Assembly (NCBI RefSeq): GCF_000175615.1
Contig: NZ_ACVO01000009.1
Coordinates: 1 to 64,000 of the forward strand
DNA: 64,000 bases
Origin: Rothia mucilaginosa ATCC 25296
GTDB lineage: Bacteria; Actinomycetota; Actinomycetes; Actinomycetales; Micrococcaceae
Reading direction: 5' to 3'
Under the pieces are notes generated by a model that saw nothing but the letters and a program-made list of their open reading frames with translations, was not told the DNA's origin and did not search any database. Shown here piece after piece: positions 51,514-60,643 of the stretch. Both the position numbers and the translations under genes were made by a program. The first letter of the stretch is position 1, and every line of letters starts with the position of its first letter.

Positions 51514-51555
51514 GTGGGGGTGGTGGAACATATTTCGATTCCCCACCGCCCCCAC
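51514..51555 (+). terminator. GC hairpin after holin gene
   Basis: Arms GTGGGGGTGGTGG and CCACCGCCCCCAC with one G-U pair; no T tract. It separates the phage-derived island from the glycan cluster. Confidence 0.5.
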
Positions 51556-51606
51556 CGTATGATGTACCTGTATATAGTTCCATCCGCTGCATTTCGAAGA
51601 GGTACT

Positions 51607-52593
51607 ATGCCGTCACCCCGCACCAGCATCATCATGCCGGTCTACAACACGGCTGACACTGTCATCGCCGCGATGGAGTCCGTTCTGGCGCAGACCGACC
51701 CCGATTTTGAGTTGCTGGTAGTAGTTGACGGCTCCCCGGATTGTTCCTCGAAGGTGATTCGCGAGTTCCTGCAGAACACCCCCGACCCCCGCATCCGTCT
51801 GTTCGACAATGAGCAGAACGCCGGCGTGTCTGCAGCACGCAACCAGGGTCTGGATGAGGCGCGCGGCGAGTGGATTACGTTCATTGACTCTGATGACACG
51901 TACCGCCCCGAGTTCCTGGAGCGCCTACACGCCGCGGCGGCACGTAACGGCGCGGATGTGGCAACCTGCGGTCACACCATTGCCCGCGCCGACGGCTCCA
52001 CGATGGACCGCCCGCAGGATGCGCCCGGTACGTACACGGGTCGCGATATTGCCATCAACTATCTGCTGAACCGTTTTACGGGTTTTGTGCACGATAAAAT
52101 TTTCCGCGCTTCGCTCTTCTCTTCGGTACGTTTCGCAACCGATATTCACCGCGCCGAGGATGCCCTCGCGGTCTTTGAGTGCCTCATGCAGGCGCAGAAG
52201 CTTGAGGTTATCCCGGACTGCCTGTACCTGTACCACATGGGCTCTGAGGGTCTGACGTGGGGCCGCGTGACCCCGGTGGAGGAAAGTATCCGCCACACCC
52301 GCTACATGCGTGAAGCGGGTGCACCCCTGCTCTCCTCGAAGGAGGGTCAGCAGGCGATGGCGATTTCTTCTGCGGTGACCTACCTGAATAATGCCCAGCA
52401 GGCGCTCATGAGCGATAGCGCCGACTCGGACGCGGTAATCCGCGAGTGCCGCCGCCAAATCGAGTGGGGTTGGGTTGTGCCGGCGCTACGTTCTAGCCCG
52501 GTGGTGGGTGCGGCGAGCCTGCTGTTGAAGCTCTCCCCCGCCCTGTACCGCACCCTGTACGGCGCGTACGTTCGCCGCGCCTACGGCATGTAA
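51607..52593 (+). CDS. GT2 glycosyltransferase (paralogue 1)
   Basis: The 328-residue protein is a family 2 glycosyltransferase: TSIIMPVYNTADTVIAAMESVLAQT (6-30; key SIIMPVYNTADT), VVVDGSPD, AGVSAARNQGLDEARGEW and FIDSDDTY with the metal-binding DSDD. It would transfer a sugar from a nucleotide donor in the cytoplasm. The next gene encodes a close relative with the same ending (LYGAYVRRAY/LYGAYVKRVY), so the pair arose by tandem duplication. AGAGG four bases upstream favours the ATG at 51607; an upstream ATG at 51514 lies within the hairpin. First gene of the surface-polysaccharide cluster. Confidence 0.88.
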   Translation: MPSPRTSIIMPVYNTADTVIAAMESVLAQTDPDFELLVVVDGSPDCSSKVIREFLQNTPDPRIRLFDNEQNAGVSAARNQGLDEARGEWITFIDSDDTYRPEFLERLHAAAARNGADVATCGHTIARADGSTMDRPQDAPGTYTGRDIAINYLLNRFTGFVHDKIFRASLFSSVRFATDIHRAEDALAVFECLMQAQKLEVIPDCLYLYHMGSEGLTWGRVTPVEESIRHTRYMREAGAPLLSSKEGQQAMAISSAVTYLNNAQQALMSDSADSDAVIRECRRQIEWGWVVPALRSSPVVGAASLLLKLSPALYRTLYGAYVRRAYGM

Positions 52594-52655
52594 CCCCTCA
52601 GCGTTTTTATCATCACAGTTCTTATTAGCCCCGTTCTTAAAGGTTCCTGTCTTTC

Positions 52656-53648
52656 ATGTCTGCCATCCCTCGCACGAGCATCATTATGCCGGTCTACAAC
52701 ACCGCTTCCACCGTCATTGCGGCGATTAAGTCGGTGCTGGCGCAGACCGACCCCAATTTTGAGCTTCTGGTCATGATTGACGGCTCCCCGGATCATTCGG
52801 CGCAACTGATTGCCGACTATCTGCAGCAGAACCCGGATGAGCGCGTGCGCGTGTTCAATAACCCCAAGAATCAGGGCCTGTCCGCGATGCGTAACCAGGG
52901 CCTGGATGAGGCGCGTGGCGATTGGGTGACGTTCCCCGATTCTGATGATGCTCTCTACCCGATTTTCCTGGAGCGCCTGCACCACCACGCGGAGCGTACG
53001 GGGGCGCAGGTGGTCAATTGCGCCCACAACATGGTGGCGACCGACGGTTCGACTACGCAGCGCCTGAAGGGTGCCCCCGGCACGCTGACCGGTCAGGAGG
53101 CGGCGTTCGCCCTGCTTAAGGATGAGCTGTCTCCTTACGCTTGGGATAAGATTATTCGCCGCGAACTATTTGAAGGTGTTCGATACCCGCAGATTGAACG
53201 AGCCGAGGATGAGTGTGCGCTATTGGACTGCTACCTACGAGCACAGAGCGTGACCGTCATTGACGAGCCGCTGTACGCGTACGCGGTGAGCGCGGGAAGC
53301 CTGACGTGGAGCCGTATTACTCCCCTGTCTGAGACTCGCCGCCTGCTGGAGTATTTTGAGAAGTCTCTGCAGCGTACGAGCACGTATCATCTGCTTGCCG
53401 GTCAGGAGGCGCTGACGATTGCCCGGGTTATTGCGTACCTGAATAACGCGCAGCAGGCGCTGATTGTGGGCGGTGAGAGCGCACCGGCTGTGCTGGCGGG
53501 TTGCCGTGCCGGTTTTACGGTGAGCGATGCGCTGCTTGCGTTGCGCATCCGCCCGGTGTTTGGTGCGGCGGGTCTGCTGTTGAAGACTAGCATGCCGCTG
53601 TACCGTCTGCTGTACGGCGCGTACGTTAAGCGGGTCTATAACCTTTAG
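52656..53648 (+). CDS. GT2 glycosyltransferase (paralogue 2)
   Basis: This 330-residue family 2 glycosyltransferase is nearly the same length as its upstream neighbour and shares most motifs: TSIIMPVYNTASTVIAAIKSVLAQT (key SIIMPVYNTAST), MIDGSPDHS, LSAMRNQGLDEARGDW, and DSDD in FPDSDDALY. Differences cluster in the middle, probably reflecting another acceptor. The sequence lies 62 bases past paralogue 1 with no terminator, so both are likely transcribed together. It precedes an acyltransferase gene that may decorate the glycan. Confidence 0.88.
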   Translation: MSAIPRTSIIMPVYNTASTVIAAIKSVLAQTDPNFELLVMIDGSPDHSAQLIADYLQQNPDERVRVFNNPKNQGLSAMRNQGLDEARGDWVTFPDSDDALYPIFLERLHHHAERTGAQVVNCAHNMVATDGSTTQRLKGAPGTLTGQEAAFALLKDELSPYAWDKIIRRELFEGVRYPQIERAEDECALLDCYLRAQSVTVIDEPLYAYAVSAGSLTWSRITPLSETRRLLEYFEKSLQRTSTYHLLAGQEALTIARVIAYLNNAQQALIVGGESAPAVLAGCRAGFTVSDALLALRIRPVFGAAGLLLKTSMPLYRLLYGAYVKRVYNL

Positions 53649-53702
53649 AATTCGGGTGCTTGTACCCATCACACTCACACACATTGATTGGAGCGGATTT
53701 TC

Positions 53703-54818
53703 ATGTCCTCCAAACCTGCATCGGCGCAGGTGGCGTCTTCTCAACCTGCGGATGCTCAGCCTGAGTCTCAGGTGCCTGCCGCGCGCCCTAAGCCCGCGCG
53801 AAAGGTGTACCTGGACCTTATTAATGTTCTTGCCATTATCTTCGTGGTGGCGTTGCATGTGCGGTTCAACTATCGGGTGGATTACGATTCGCCCGGCTGG
53901 GTTCTCGAGAACATTCTTTCGGGTACCGCGGTTGCGGCTGTGCCGCTTTTCTTCATGGCCTCGGGCATTACCCTGCTGAATTTCACGAACCGTGAGAGCG
54001 TCGGCACGTTCTATAAGAAGCGTTTCACGAAGATTCTGATTCCGCTGCTGGTGTGGGGTCAGGTGTATCTCTTTGCGCGCAGCTGGTTTAAGCACACTCC
54101 CCTGCCTACGGGTGAGGAGATTCTGGCGGTGCTGTTGGCGCCGAACAAGGTGGGTGTGACCCTCTGGTATTTGGAGGCGCTCATCGGCGTGTACCTGGTG
54201 TTGCCGATCTTCTCGTACGCCCTGCGTGGTGCCGGTGAGAAGAAGGTGCAGCTGGCGTGGCTGATGGCTGCGCTGGGTCTGCTGATGCCCATTGCGACTG
54301 CTACCCTGCAGAAGATTAATCCGCAGTTTATGCCGGAGTTCTCGGCACCCATCGTGGGGTATGTGGGCTTCTGCTTCTTGGGTTATGCATTGGCGAATAC
54401 GGAGTTTAGCCTGCCGTGGCGTCTGGTGATTTATGTGCTGGGTATTGCCGGTTCTCTGGCGCATATTCTGGTGGGCCCGTACCTGGTACTGAACCACCCG
54501 GGCCTGGGCGGTTTGGCGACCGAGTACCTGTCTGTTCCGACGATTTTCTGGGCCGCGGCGGTGTTCGTGTTCTTCAAATCTCTGCCGCTGAATCGCCTGC
54601 CGGAGGCGGTTCAGACGGGTCTGCGTAAGCTGTCGGCTCTGACTTTTGGTGTGTACCTGATTCACCTGCTGATTATTCAGGGCCTCGCCGCCTACGGTTG
54701 GCCGCTGGTGGATTACCGCCTGGAGGCACCCTACGCGCTGCTGGTGTGGGCTTCTTCGCTGATTCTGGTGTGGCTGCTGCGCTGGATTCCGCCGGTCCGC
54801 AAGTGGCTGATTCCCTAG
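53703..54818 (+). CDS. acyltransferase 3 family membrane protein
   Basis: The 371-residue protein has about ten membrane segments of the acyltransferase 3 type: VYLDLINVLAIIFVVALHVRFNY (about 34-56; key ALHVRFNY with the catalytic His) and FFMASGITLLNF (about 82-93). Such enzymes O-acetylate or succinylate surface glycans or membrane lipids. The first 30 residues are Ala/Pro-rich and cytoplasmic. The ATG at 53703 has GGAG nine bases upstream. It closes the plus-strand part of the cluster, before a strong terminator and the minus-strand flippase gene. Confidence 0.85.
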   Translation: MSSKPASAQVASSQPADAQPESQVPAARPKPARKVYLDLINVLAIIFVVALHVRFNYRVDYDSPGWVLENILSGTAVAAVPLFFMASGITLLNFTNRESVGTFYKKRFTKILIPLLVWGQVYLFARSWFKHTPLPTGEEILAVLLAPNKVGVTLWYLEALIGVYLVLPIFSYALRGAGEKKVQLAWLMAALGLLMPIATATLQKINPQFMPEFSAPIVGYVGFCFLGYALANTEFSLPWRLVIYVLGIAGSLAHILVGPYLVLNHPGLGGLATEYLSVPTIFWAAAVFVFFKSLPLNRLPEAVQTGLRKLSALTFGVYLIHLLIIQGLAAYGWPLVDYRLEAPYALLVWASSLILVWLLRWIPPVRKWLIP

Positions 54819-54847
54819 CGGTGAGCCGCTTACCAGGTTTAAACGTT

Positions 54848-54882
54848 GGGAGGGGCACGTACATCATGTACGTGCCCCTCCC
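54848..54882. terminator. bidirectional terminator in glycan cluster
   Basis: Perfect 17-bp arms starting GGGAGGGGCACG and ending CGTGCCCCTCCC around one base. It separates the converging acyltransferase and flippase genes. Confidence 0.85.
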
Positions 54883-54884
54883 AT

Positions 54885-54924
54885 AGGTTTTTAAGCAGAG
54901 GTTTTTAAGCAGAGGTTTTTAAGC
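54885..54924. repeat. 14-bp tandem repeat
   Basis: AGGTTTTTAAGCAG occurs twice and a third, incomplete copy follows, ending at the stop codon of the flippase gene on the other strand. Each unit holds a T5 run. Confidence 0.7.
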
Positions 54925-56309
54925 TACTCGGCGTGAGCTTCTTCCGTGCGGGATGCCAAAGCCACGCCAACCATGTGCACCACGAAGCCGCAGACCGGGC
55001 CGACCGCCAACGCCACAATAGCGCGCGGCACCAGCGGCGCGGGAATCAGGAACGCCAAGCTCAAGGTCACCGCCGCGGCAACCACCCAACCGGCGAGGTA
55101 GATGCGGTGCTGGTTCACCGCGAGCGCCATATTGCCCGAGAGGGTCATGAGCGCCAGCAGTGCCGAGGCGAAGACCAGCGCACCCAGGGTGATGCCGGAG
55201 GCTGCCGCCTCGTACGCGGACTCTGCACCTGCGGCAGGCGGGTAAATCAGGCGGAACAGCAGCGGACCCACCAGGTACGCCGCCAACGCGCCCACAGCAC
55301 CCACAGCCACCACTGCGGCGGCAGGCTTAATGAACGCCGCTACGGGGCGGTGGCGCTGCTTCAAGAAGGCAGAAACCGCCACACCCTGGAACGCCTGCAG
55401 GGGAATCATGATCGGCGAACGGGTAATGGAAATCGCCAGGATCAGGGTGCCCAACACGACTGGCTCGCTCTCCGCGGCGCCGCTCGCCTTCAGCACGTTC
55501 GGGAAGCCCATCATCAGCACCGCCGCGGCGGCAGAGGACAGGAACGACCAGAGAATATTGGTTATCAGGCGCCCCGCGGGTACATCGGCACGAGCGACCC
55601 ACAGGCGGCGACCCGAGACGGTCACGAACGCCAGGATGAGCCACAGACCCATCGGCACGACGGTTGCCACCTCAAGACCGGCAAGGGAAGGAATCATGAG
55701 CGCAGCCGCAAGCATGAGGATGAGGCGCCCGGCAGATTCCAGACCACCCACCGCCGCAAAAAGGTACCAGCGGTCCTCACCGGCGGTCACACCGCTCATA
55801 GTCGCCTGCAGGGCGTAGAGGAACACGCCCACCGCCATAACGGTCACGCCCACCGCCGCCGAATGCGGAATCTGCTGGCCCGCCCACAGAGGGGAGCTCA
55901 CCAACACCAGCGCACCAGCGATAGCACCCAGAGCCGCGGTCACCGTAACCACGCGGGCGCCCTGCGGCGCGGAACCCTCAGCAGATGCAGCCCTGTTAGC
56001 TAAAGCCCTGTCAGCTACAGCACGGGTGCGTGCCGTACCCACCGCGCGCGTAATCTCCGGCTGAATACCCGTGATAATACCCGTCACAGTGAAAAGCGCC
56101 GCCCAGAACAGCAGGAACTCCGTCAGCTCCGAACCGTTCAGGGCACGCTGAGCAATCATGGTCACCAACAGCGTGGAGACCGCCGCCAACAGGGACGAAC
56201 CCAAAAGCGCCAGGGACTGGTAGCGGGTGACCGTACCCGAAGACTGGGCCTCCCGAGAGGGGTGTTCCTCCACCCCGCTCTTATCGGGGTGCTGTACCGA
56301 CTCGCTCAC
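54924..56309 (-). CDS. MOP-type polysaccharide flippase
   Basis: The 461-residue protein has about 12 membrane segments and the layout of Wzx/MurJ-like flippases, such as LLGSSLLAAVSTLLVTMIAQRALNGSE at the first two segments (about 36-62; key AQRALNGSE). It would carry lipid-linked glycan across the membrane. The first 30 residues are polar. The start is the GTG at 56309 with AGGAGG six bases upstream; an upstream start at 56351 adds 14 residues without a signal. No polymerase (Wzy) gene is obvious in the cluster unless the 58640 gene serves. Confidence 0.75.
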   Translation of the reverse strand: MSESVQHPDKSGVEEHPSREAQSSGTVTRYQSLALLGSSLLAAVSTLLVTMIAQRALNGSELTEFLLFWAALFTVTGIITGIQPEITRAVGTARTRAVADRALANRAASAEGSAPQGARVVTVTAALGAIAGALVLVSSPLWAGQQIPHSAAVGVTVMAVGVFLYALQATMSGVTAGEDRWYLFAAVGGLESAGRLILMLAAALMIPSLAGLEVATVVPMGLWLILAFVTVSGRRLWVARADVPAGRLITNILWSFLSSAAAAVLMMGFPNVLKASGAAESEPVVLGTLILAISITRSPIMIPLQAFQGVAVSAFLKQRHRPVAAFIKPAAAVVAVGAVGALAAYLVGPLLFRLIYPPAAGAESAYEAAASGITLGALVFASALLALMTLSGNMALAVNQHRIYLAGWVVAAAVTLSLAFLIPAPLVPRAIVALAVGPVCGFVVHMVGVALASRTEEAHAE

Positions 56310-56425
56310 CGCGTCCTCCTCATTCCTAGCCGCCAATATAGCCGCCAACACAAACCATCATTACATACGCAGATGCGCCGCACATCCACCGCAGGATGTA
56401 CGACGCACCGCACACAAATATAGGT

Positions 56426-57301
56426 TTACTTCACCACATGCTCGGCAAGGTTCTTAACACCCTGCCACTTCTTCGCCAGGGCCGCCTTCGGCAGCAGAGT
56501 CAGCGCGTGAGCACGCGAGGAGAAACGGATACGGGCCACGCGGGCAGCCTTCGTCCAACCCAGGGCAGTCATCTCATCAGCAATGGTGTTCATGTAGCGG
56601 CGCTCCTCATCAAAGCGGGTACCCTCCAGGGCACGCCAGGACGAGTCAGAACCACCGTGACGACGGTACATGAACGCAACCTGCGGATCGTAGTACAGGG
56701 AGCCGCCACGCATCGTAATGTCCAGAATCAGCGCCATATCCTGCACAACGTTCAGGCCCTCACGGAAGCCGGTGCCCACGATGGCGTCCTTACGCCAACC
56801 CAAGGACGGGAAGTAGAACCACGCGCCGCGCAGCAGGGAGGTAGCCAGCTCCTCACCCTGCAGAACAGCCTCACCCTTGGGACGGTAGAACGCCTTAGTC
56901 TGCTCCACCAGAGTGTTCGACAGGCCGTTGTTCTCATCAATCACGACCACGCCGGGCTGGAAAATGGATGCCTCAGGGTGCTTCGCCGCCGAATCCACCA
57001 GCCACTGCACATAGTTGGGGAGCATGACATCATCAGCACCCATGACGGTGACCAGGTCATTCTCTACGAAGGTCAAGCACTTGCGGTAATTACCGTTCGC
57101 GCCCAAGTTCTTCTCGTTACGCATGTAGGTGATGCGCTCATCCTTGAGCGACTCGAACCAGCCGGGAATCGAGTCGTCCGGGTAGCCGTCATCAATAACA
57201 ATCAGGCGCCAGTCCGGGTTGGTCTGACCGACCACAGACAGCACAGCCTGCTTCATCATGGCAACGTCGCCGTAGTAGGGGAACAGAATATCAACGGTCA
57301 T
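56426..57301 (-). CDS. GT2 glycosyltransferase
   Basis: The 291-residue protein is a family 2 glycosyltransferase: VDILFPYYGDVAMMKQAVLSVVGQT (3-27; key ILFPYYGDV), VIDDGYPDDS and VMGADDVMLPNYVQW, where GADD plays the DxD role. The ending has LGWTKAARVARIRFSSRAHA. It is distinct from the two tandem enzymes at 51.6-53.6 kb, so another linkage is likely. GGAG nine bases upstream supports the ATG. It follows the DUF2304 gene after about 50 bases and is followed by the flippase gene. Confidence 0.87.
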   Translation of the reverse strand: MTVDILFPYYGDVAMMKQAVLSVVGQTNPDWRLIVIDDGYPDDSIPGWFESLKDERITYMRNEKNLGANGNYRKCLTFVENDLVTVMGADDVMLPNYVQWLVDSAAKHPEASIFQPGVVVIDENNGLSNTLVEQTKAFYRPKGEAVLQGEELATSLLRGAWFYFPSLGWRKDAIVGTGFREGLNVVQDMALILDITMRGGSLYYDPQVAFMYRRHGGSDSSWRALEGTRFDEERRYMNTIADEMTALGWTKAARVARIRFSSRAHALTLLPKAALAKKWQGVKNLAEHVVK

Positions 57302-57352
57302 GAGGTATTACTCCAAGCTCAAACGTGTAGAGACGTATAAAAATCAGGGGCT

Positions 57353-57730
57353 TTAGGGTTTCTTCTGCTCTCGCTCCGTAGCGCGGGAAGCGCCCTGCGG
57401 CTGACGCTGAAGAGCCTTCATAATCGCAACTTCTTCAGCGAGGGTACGCATATCATCCGTAATCTTCGAGATAGCCAGAGTCAAATGCAGACTGATACCC
57501 ATCAGCATAATAATCGCCAGTAGGAACAGCAGGTTGACCGGGGTCTCAATACCCACCAGACGCGAGAGGGCATCCAAAAGCTTCGGGAAAAGCGCCAACA
57601 CAATCATGATGACGCCAACGATAAGCCACAGTGCGGCGTACTTTTCCTTCATCTTCTGGTTGCGTACCTGCGCCAGAACGAGAACCTCCATCACCACCAC
57701 GATGAGAAGGAAGAAAATATTTGCACTCAT
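57353..57730 (-). CDS. DUF2304 membrane protein
   Basis: The 125-residue protein has three membrane segments (about 3-20, 34-52 and 66-86) and a polar C-terminal helix ending in basic residues, matching DUF2304. Its ATG touches the TAA of the polyprenol glycosyltransferase gene, as is common for this pair in actinomycetes. DUF2304 proteins are thought to help a GT2 enzyme at the membrane; no activity is proven. The C-terminus (TEREQKKP) is cytoplasmic in the model. Confidence 0.8.
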   Translation of the reverse strand: MSANIFFLLIVVVMEVLVLAQVRNQKMKEKYAALWLIVGVIMIVLALFPKLLDALSRLVGIETPVNLLFLLAIIMLMGISLHLTLAISKITDDMRTLAEEVAIMKALQRQPQGASRATEREQKKP

Positions 57731-58468
57731 TTACTTAGACCCCACATTCGTTTTCTGGCGAGTCATCGACATGCCAAACGAGAAGAAAGAACGAACCAGG
57801 TACACCGCAGACTTCCACGGGCTTGAAGAAGGAGTACCACCCTGACGCTCACGCATCTCAACCGGCACCTGCTTTACAGTCAAGCCAGAACGAATCGCCA
57901 TCACGCAGGCATCGATACAGTCACCCAGATACTCAGCAGGTAGATGCTCGCAATACTGCTCAATCGCCTTGCGGTCTGCCGCACGGAAGCCGGAGGTGGC
58001 GTCGGTGAACTTCTCGCCTGAAATCATCGTAAACATACGGGCCAGAACCACCATCGCCCACTTACGCGGACCAGACACCTTATAGTTCGTCGCCTCAGCA
58101 AAGCGGGAACCGATCGAGATGTTGACATCCTCCAGGCCAGCAAGCACAGTGCGGATACCCTTCGGGTCATGCTGCCCATCAGCATCAACCTGAATCGCGC
58201 AATCATATCCGGCTTGGCGAGCATACTTGTAACCGGTGCGCAAAGCGCCACCGATACCCATGTTGTAGGGAAGATCAATCACGAAAGCGCCGGTAGCGCG
58301 CGCAATCTCAGAGGTGCGGTCGGTGGACCCGTCATTGACGACTACCAGGTCGACCTCAGGCATCATGCGGAAAAGTTCTTCAATTGTGCCCCCAATAACT
58401 TCCTCTTCATTCCACGCGGGCATAATGATGAGGGGCCGAGGGGTCTGCGTAAAAGTCTCTGATTCCAT
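57731..58468 (-). CDS. GT2 polyprenol-phosphate glycosyltransferase (DPM1-like)
   Basis: The 245-residue protein is a family 2 enzyme of the dolichol/polyprenol-phosphate mannosyltransferase type: IIMPAWNEEEVIGGTIEEL (15-33; key PAWNEEEVIG), VVNDGSTDRT and the DADGQHDP metal site (about 101-108), then ATSGFRAADR. It would make a lipid-linked sugar donor for the glycan cluster. The stop codon is immediately followed by the DUF2304 ATG, so the two products are probably co-translated partners. No C-terminal membrane anchor is evident; DUF2304 may supply it. Confidence 0.87.
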   Translation of the reverse strand: MESETFTQTPRPLIIMPAWNEEEVIGGTIEELFRMMPEVDLVVVNDGSTDRTSEIARATGAFVIDLPYNMGIGGALRTGYKYARQAGYDCAIQVDADGQHDPKGIRTVLAGLEDVNISIGSRFAEATNYKVSGPRKWAMVVLARMFTMISGEKFTDATSGFRAADRKAIEQYCEHLPAEYLGDCIDACVMAIRSGLTVKQVPVEMRERQGGTPSSSPWKSAVYLVRSFFSFGMSMTRQKTNVGSK

Positions 58469-58575
58469 GCGGTGCTATCTCTTGTGTGTATGGCATACGG
58501 AAGTTAGTATGCGCACAAAGGCATACCGGTTTTACATCTTATCAGCACTCTCTTAACGACGCTCGAAGTAGCACC

Positions 58576-58608
58576 GCGGGGGTGGCCTAGTCTCCACGCC
58601 ACCCCCGC
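58576..58608 (-). terminator. hairpin after DUF6541-like gene
   Basis: Arms GCGGGGGTGGC and GCCACCCCCGC, loop 11 bases, between the large membrane protein gene and the next gene on the same strand. T tract absent. Confidence 0.55.
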
Positions 58609-58639
58609 AATACTTCAGGCAGCCCAAAAGTGCCAGATA

Positions 58640-60643
58640 CTAGTTATTATCGCAAGCGCTAATGCGATACAGAGTCATCGGCCCCGAGGAGTACACCGGG
58701 GTCAGAACGTCCGTATCAATAGCAGCCACGAGGCCGTCGTAGTTTTTCTGTGCGTCTGGGCCGAAGTTCAACTGGTTCTCCAGGTGAACGTACCAGTGGG
58801 CCTTGTACTTGTTCACCTCGCGGCACACCTCCGGATTTGTACGAGCGTCCTTGAGGTTGTGCATAATTGCCGAGTACTTGGGTGAGGTCTCAAACTCGAA
58901 GTGGTATCCCGTCAGGTGACGATCTGCCAGCGCGTAAATATAGGCGCTACCGTCCCAGGGGTTGTTCACGATCACATCGCCCTTCGGCACGATCTTCGGG
59001 ATCTCGTTAATGACGTTCATCTCGTCCTGATTCAGCACCACAGAGGTCGGGGTCACTCGGTATTCCTGCGATACCGCCAGAGTTGTCTCCTGCACCGAGG
59101 GTACACGCGAAGAAAGACCAGCAACTACCAGTACCAGAACCATCGCAACGCCCATGCCGACGGTCGCAACCTTCAATCGTGCCGGGCGCGGCGCGCGGCG
59201 CGCAACCCAGGTAAGCAGACCTTCCACGAAGCCGCCCAAGCCGATACCAGCCAGAATCACCGAGGGGAATACCACCAGAGCCGCCAAGCGGAAATGATCC
59301 GTGTACCAGGGAGCAACCATCAACAAGCGGAACTCGCCGCGCGGCACCGAGGCGGACACAATCCATAGGTAACCAATCAGCACCCAGCTGGCAATCAGCC
59401 ACAGGTTGCGGTGCTTGTACAGCAGGTACCCCGCGCCCCACAGGGCCAGGAAACCGGCCAGATACGAGGGATTGAACGTATCTCTCAACTGATTGGCGTT
59501 CTCCAGGCCCAAGAAGAGGAACTGGTAGAGCGCCTCACCTTCGGTGAGCATAGGCTCCCACGTGTTGCTGGCAGATGCGCCAGGACGCAGGAACCACCAG
59601 GCACCCACACACCCAAGAATTACCAGCCCGAGTAGAGCGGATCTCACCCACTTCTGGCGAGAGGCCAGCTCGCGCGAGCGCACTACCCACGCCACCCCGG
59701 CCAGCACCAGCGGCAGAGCAAAGACCACAGCAGACACCACCGCGTTCGGATGCACAAGCGCTAGACCTGCGACACCCACCAGGGCGGCAAGACACAGGGA
59801 AAGCAGAGCTGCGTACTCGCCGCGCATCATCACCTGCACCAGGCATACCATGAGTGCCACAAATGATGGCACCAGAGCGTAACCCAGCAGATTCGGGAAG
59901 AGCACACCCCAACGCAGGAGGAGACCGGGAAACGCTGCAAAACCACCAATTATTGCAGGGATGGCAAGCGCCTGGAGGGGGCGAAGCTTCGGAATGCTCA
60001 AGCTGAACGCTACCAGCGAGCAGGGCCACAAAATGCCGGCAGCCAGTAACACGGTCACGATGGTGGCAGTCGCAATGCTCGTACCCATAGTGCTATAAAT
60101 CAGGGACACAAAATCATGCCAACCCGCCGGGTAAAATGCCGGTTGCTGGTCTGCCGCAGATACCGCGCCCAGGGTCAGGCTCGACGCGTCACCGTGCTCC
60201 TGAATCCAGCGGATTGCATTCATATGGAATGAGTTATCCAGGCTCTGCGAGAACGCCTCAGGCCCGTAGACCATGTCCTCGGTCATGTGCAGCACCAGGA
60301 ATCCGCCTAAAACAGCACCCACCACCGGCCACGCCACAGGAACATCATTACCCGGCCACGAGGCAGACGCCAGGGCAGGCCAACGGCGACCCACCAGCCA
60401 CATGAGACCAGCAGCCGCAGCCACCAGCACGGCGGCAACCGGCACAAAAGAAATCAGGCTCCACGGAATACCGGTCTTACCCAGCACAATCGCGGAGACA
60501 GCCACCAGGGCAAAAGTCAGTAGTGGCGCATAAAAAACGCGCAGACGTGCGGGAATACGCAACGCCCAGCCCATTGCATAGCCGGGACCAAAAGCCAACA
60601 CGACCGCAAAAAGTAGCAGCGGAATGGTTGCCAACCAGCTCAT
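58640..60643 (-). CDS. large membrane protein, DUF6541-like
   Basis: The 667-residue protein has some 12-14 membrane segments in its first 480 residues and a C-terminal soluble part (about 515-667: EYRVTPTSVVLNQDEMNVINEI, NPWDGSAYIYALADRHLTGYH, VYSSGPMTLYRIS). This resembles DUF6541 and GT-C-like glycan polymerases or ligases in actinomycetes. It may polymerise or transfer glycan at the outside of the membrane. The ATG at 60643 is used (AGAGG nearby); a GTG 18 bases upstream is less likely. It is the outermost gene of the cluster, with a 394-base promoter region behind. Confidence 0.68.
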   Translation of the reverse strand: MSWLATIPLLLFAVVLAFGPGYAMGWALRIPARLRVFYAPLLTFALVAVSAIVLGKTGIPWSLISFVPVAAVLVAAAAGLMWLVGRRWPALASASWPGNDVPVAWPVVGAVLGGFLVLHMTEDMVYGPEAFSQSLDNSFHMNAIRWIQEHGDASSLTLGAVSAADQQPAFYPAGWHDFVSLIYSTMGTSIATATIVTVLLAAGILWPCSLVAFSLSIPKLRPLQALAIPAIIGGFAAFPGLLLRWGVLFPNLLGYALVPSFVALMVCLVQVMMRGEYAALLSLCLAALVGVAGLALVHPNAVVSAVVFALPLVLAGVAWVVRSRELASRQKWVRSALLGLVILGCVGAWWFLRPGASASNTWEPMLTEGEALYQFLFLGLENANQLRDTFNPSYLAGFLALWGAGYLLYKHRNLWLIASWVLIGYLWIVSASVPRGEFRLLMVAPWYTDHFRLAALVVFPSVILAGIGLGGFVEGLLTWVARRAPRPARLKVATVGMGVAMVLVLVVAGLSSRVPSVQETTLAVSQEYRVTPTSVVLNQDEMNVINEIPKIVPKGDVIVNNPWDGSAYIYALADRHLTGYHFEFETSPKYSAIMHNLKDARTNPEVCREVNKYKAHWYVHLENQLNFGPDAQKNYDGLVAAIDTDVLTPVYSSGPMTLYRISACDNN

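Noticed and set aside
48177..51600. Complete prophage
   Set aside because: Only lysis and small unknown genes are present; no integrase, terminase, portal, capsid or tail gene and no att repeats were found.
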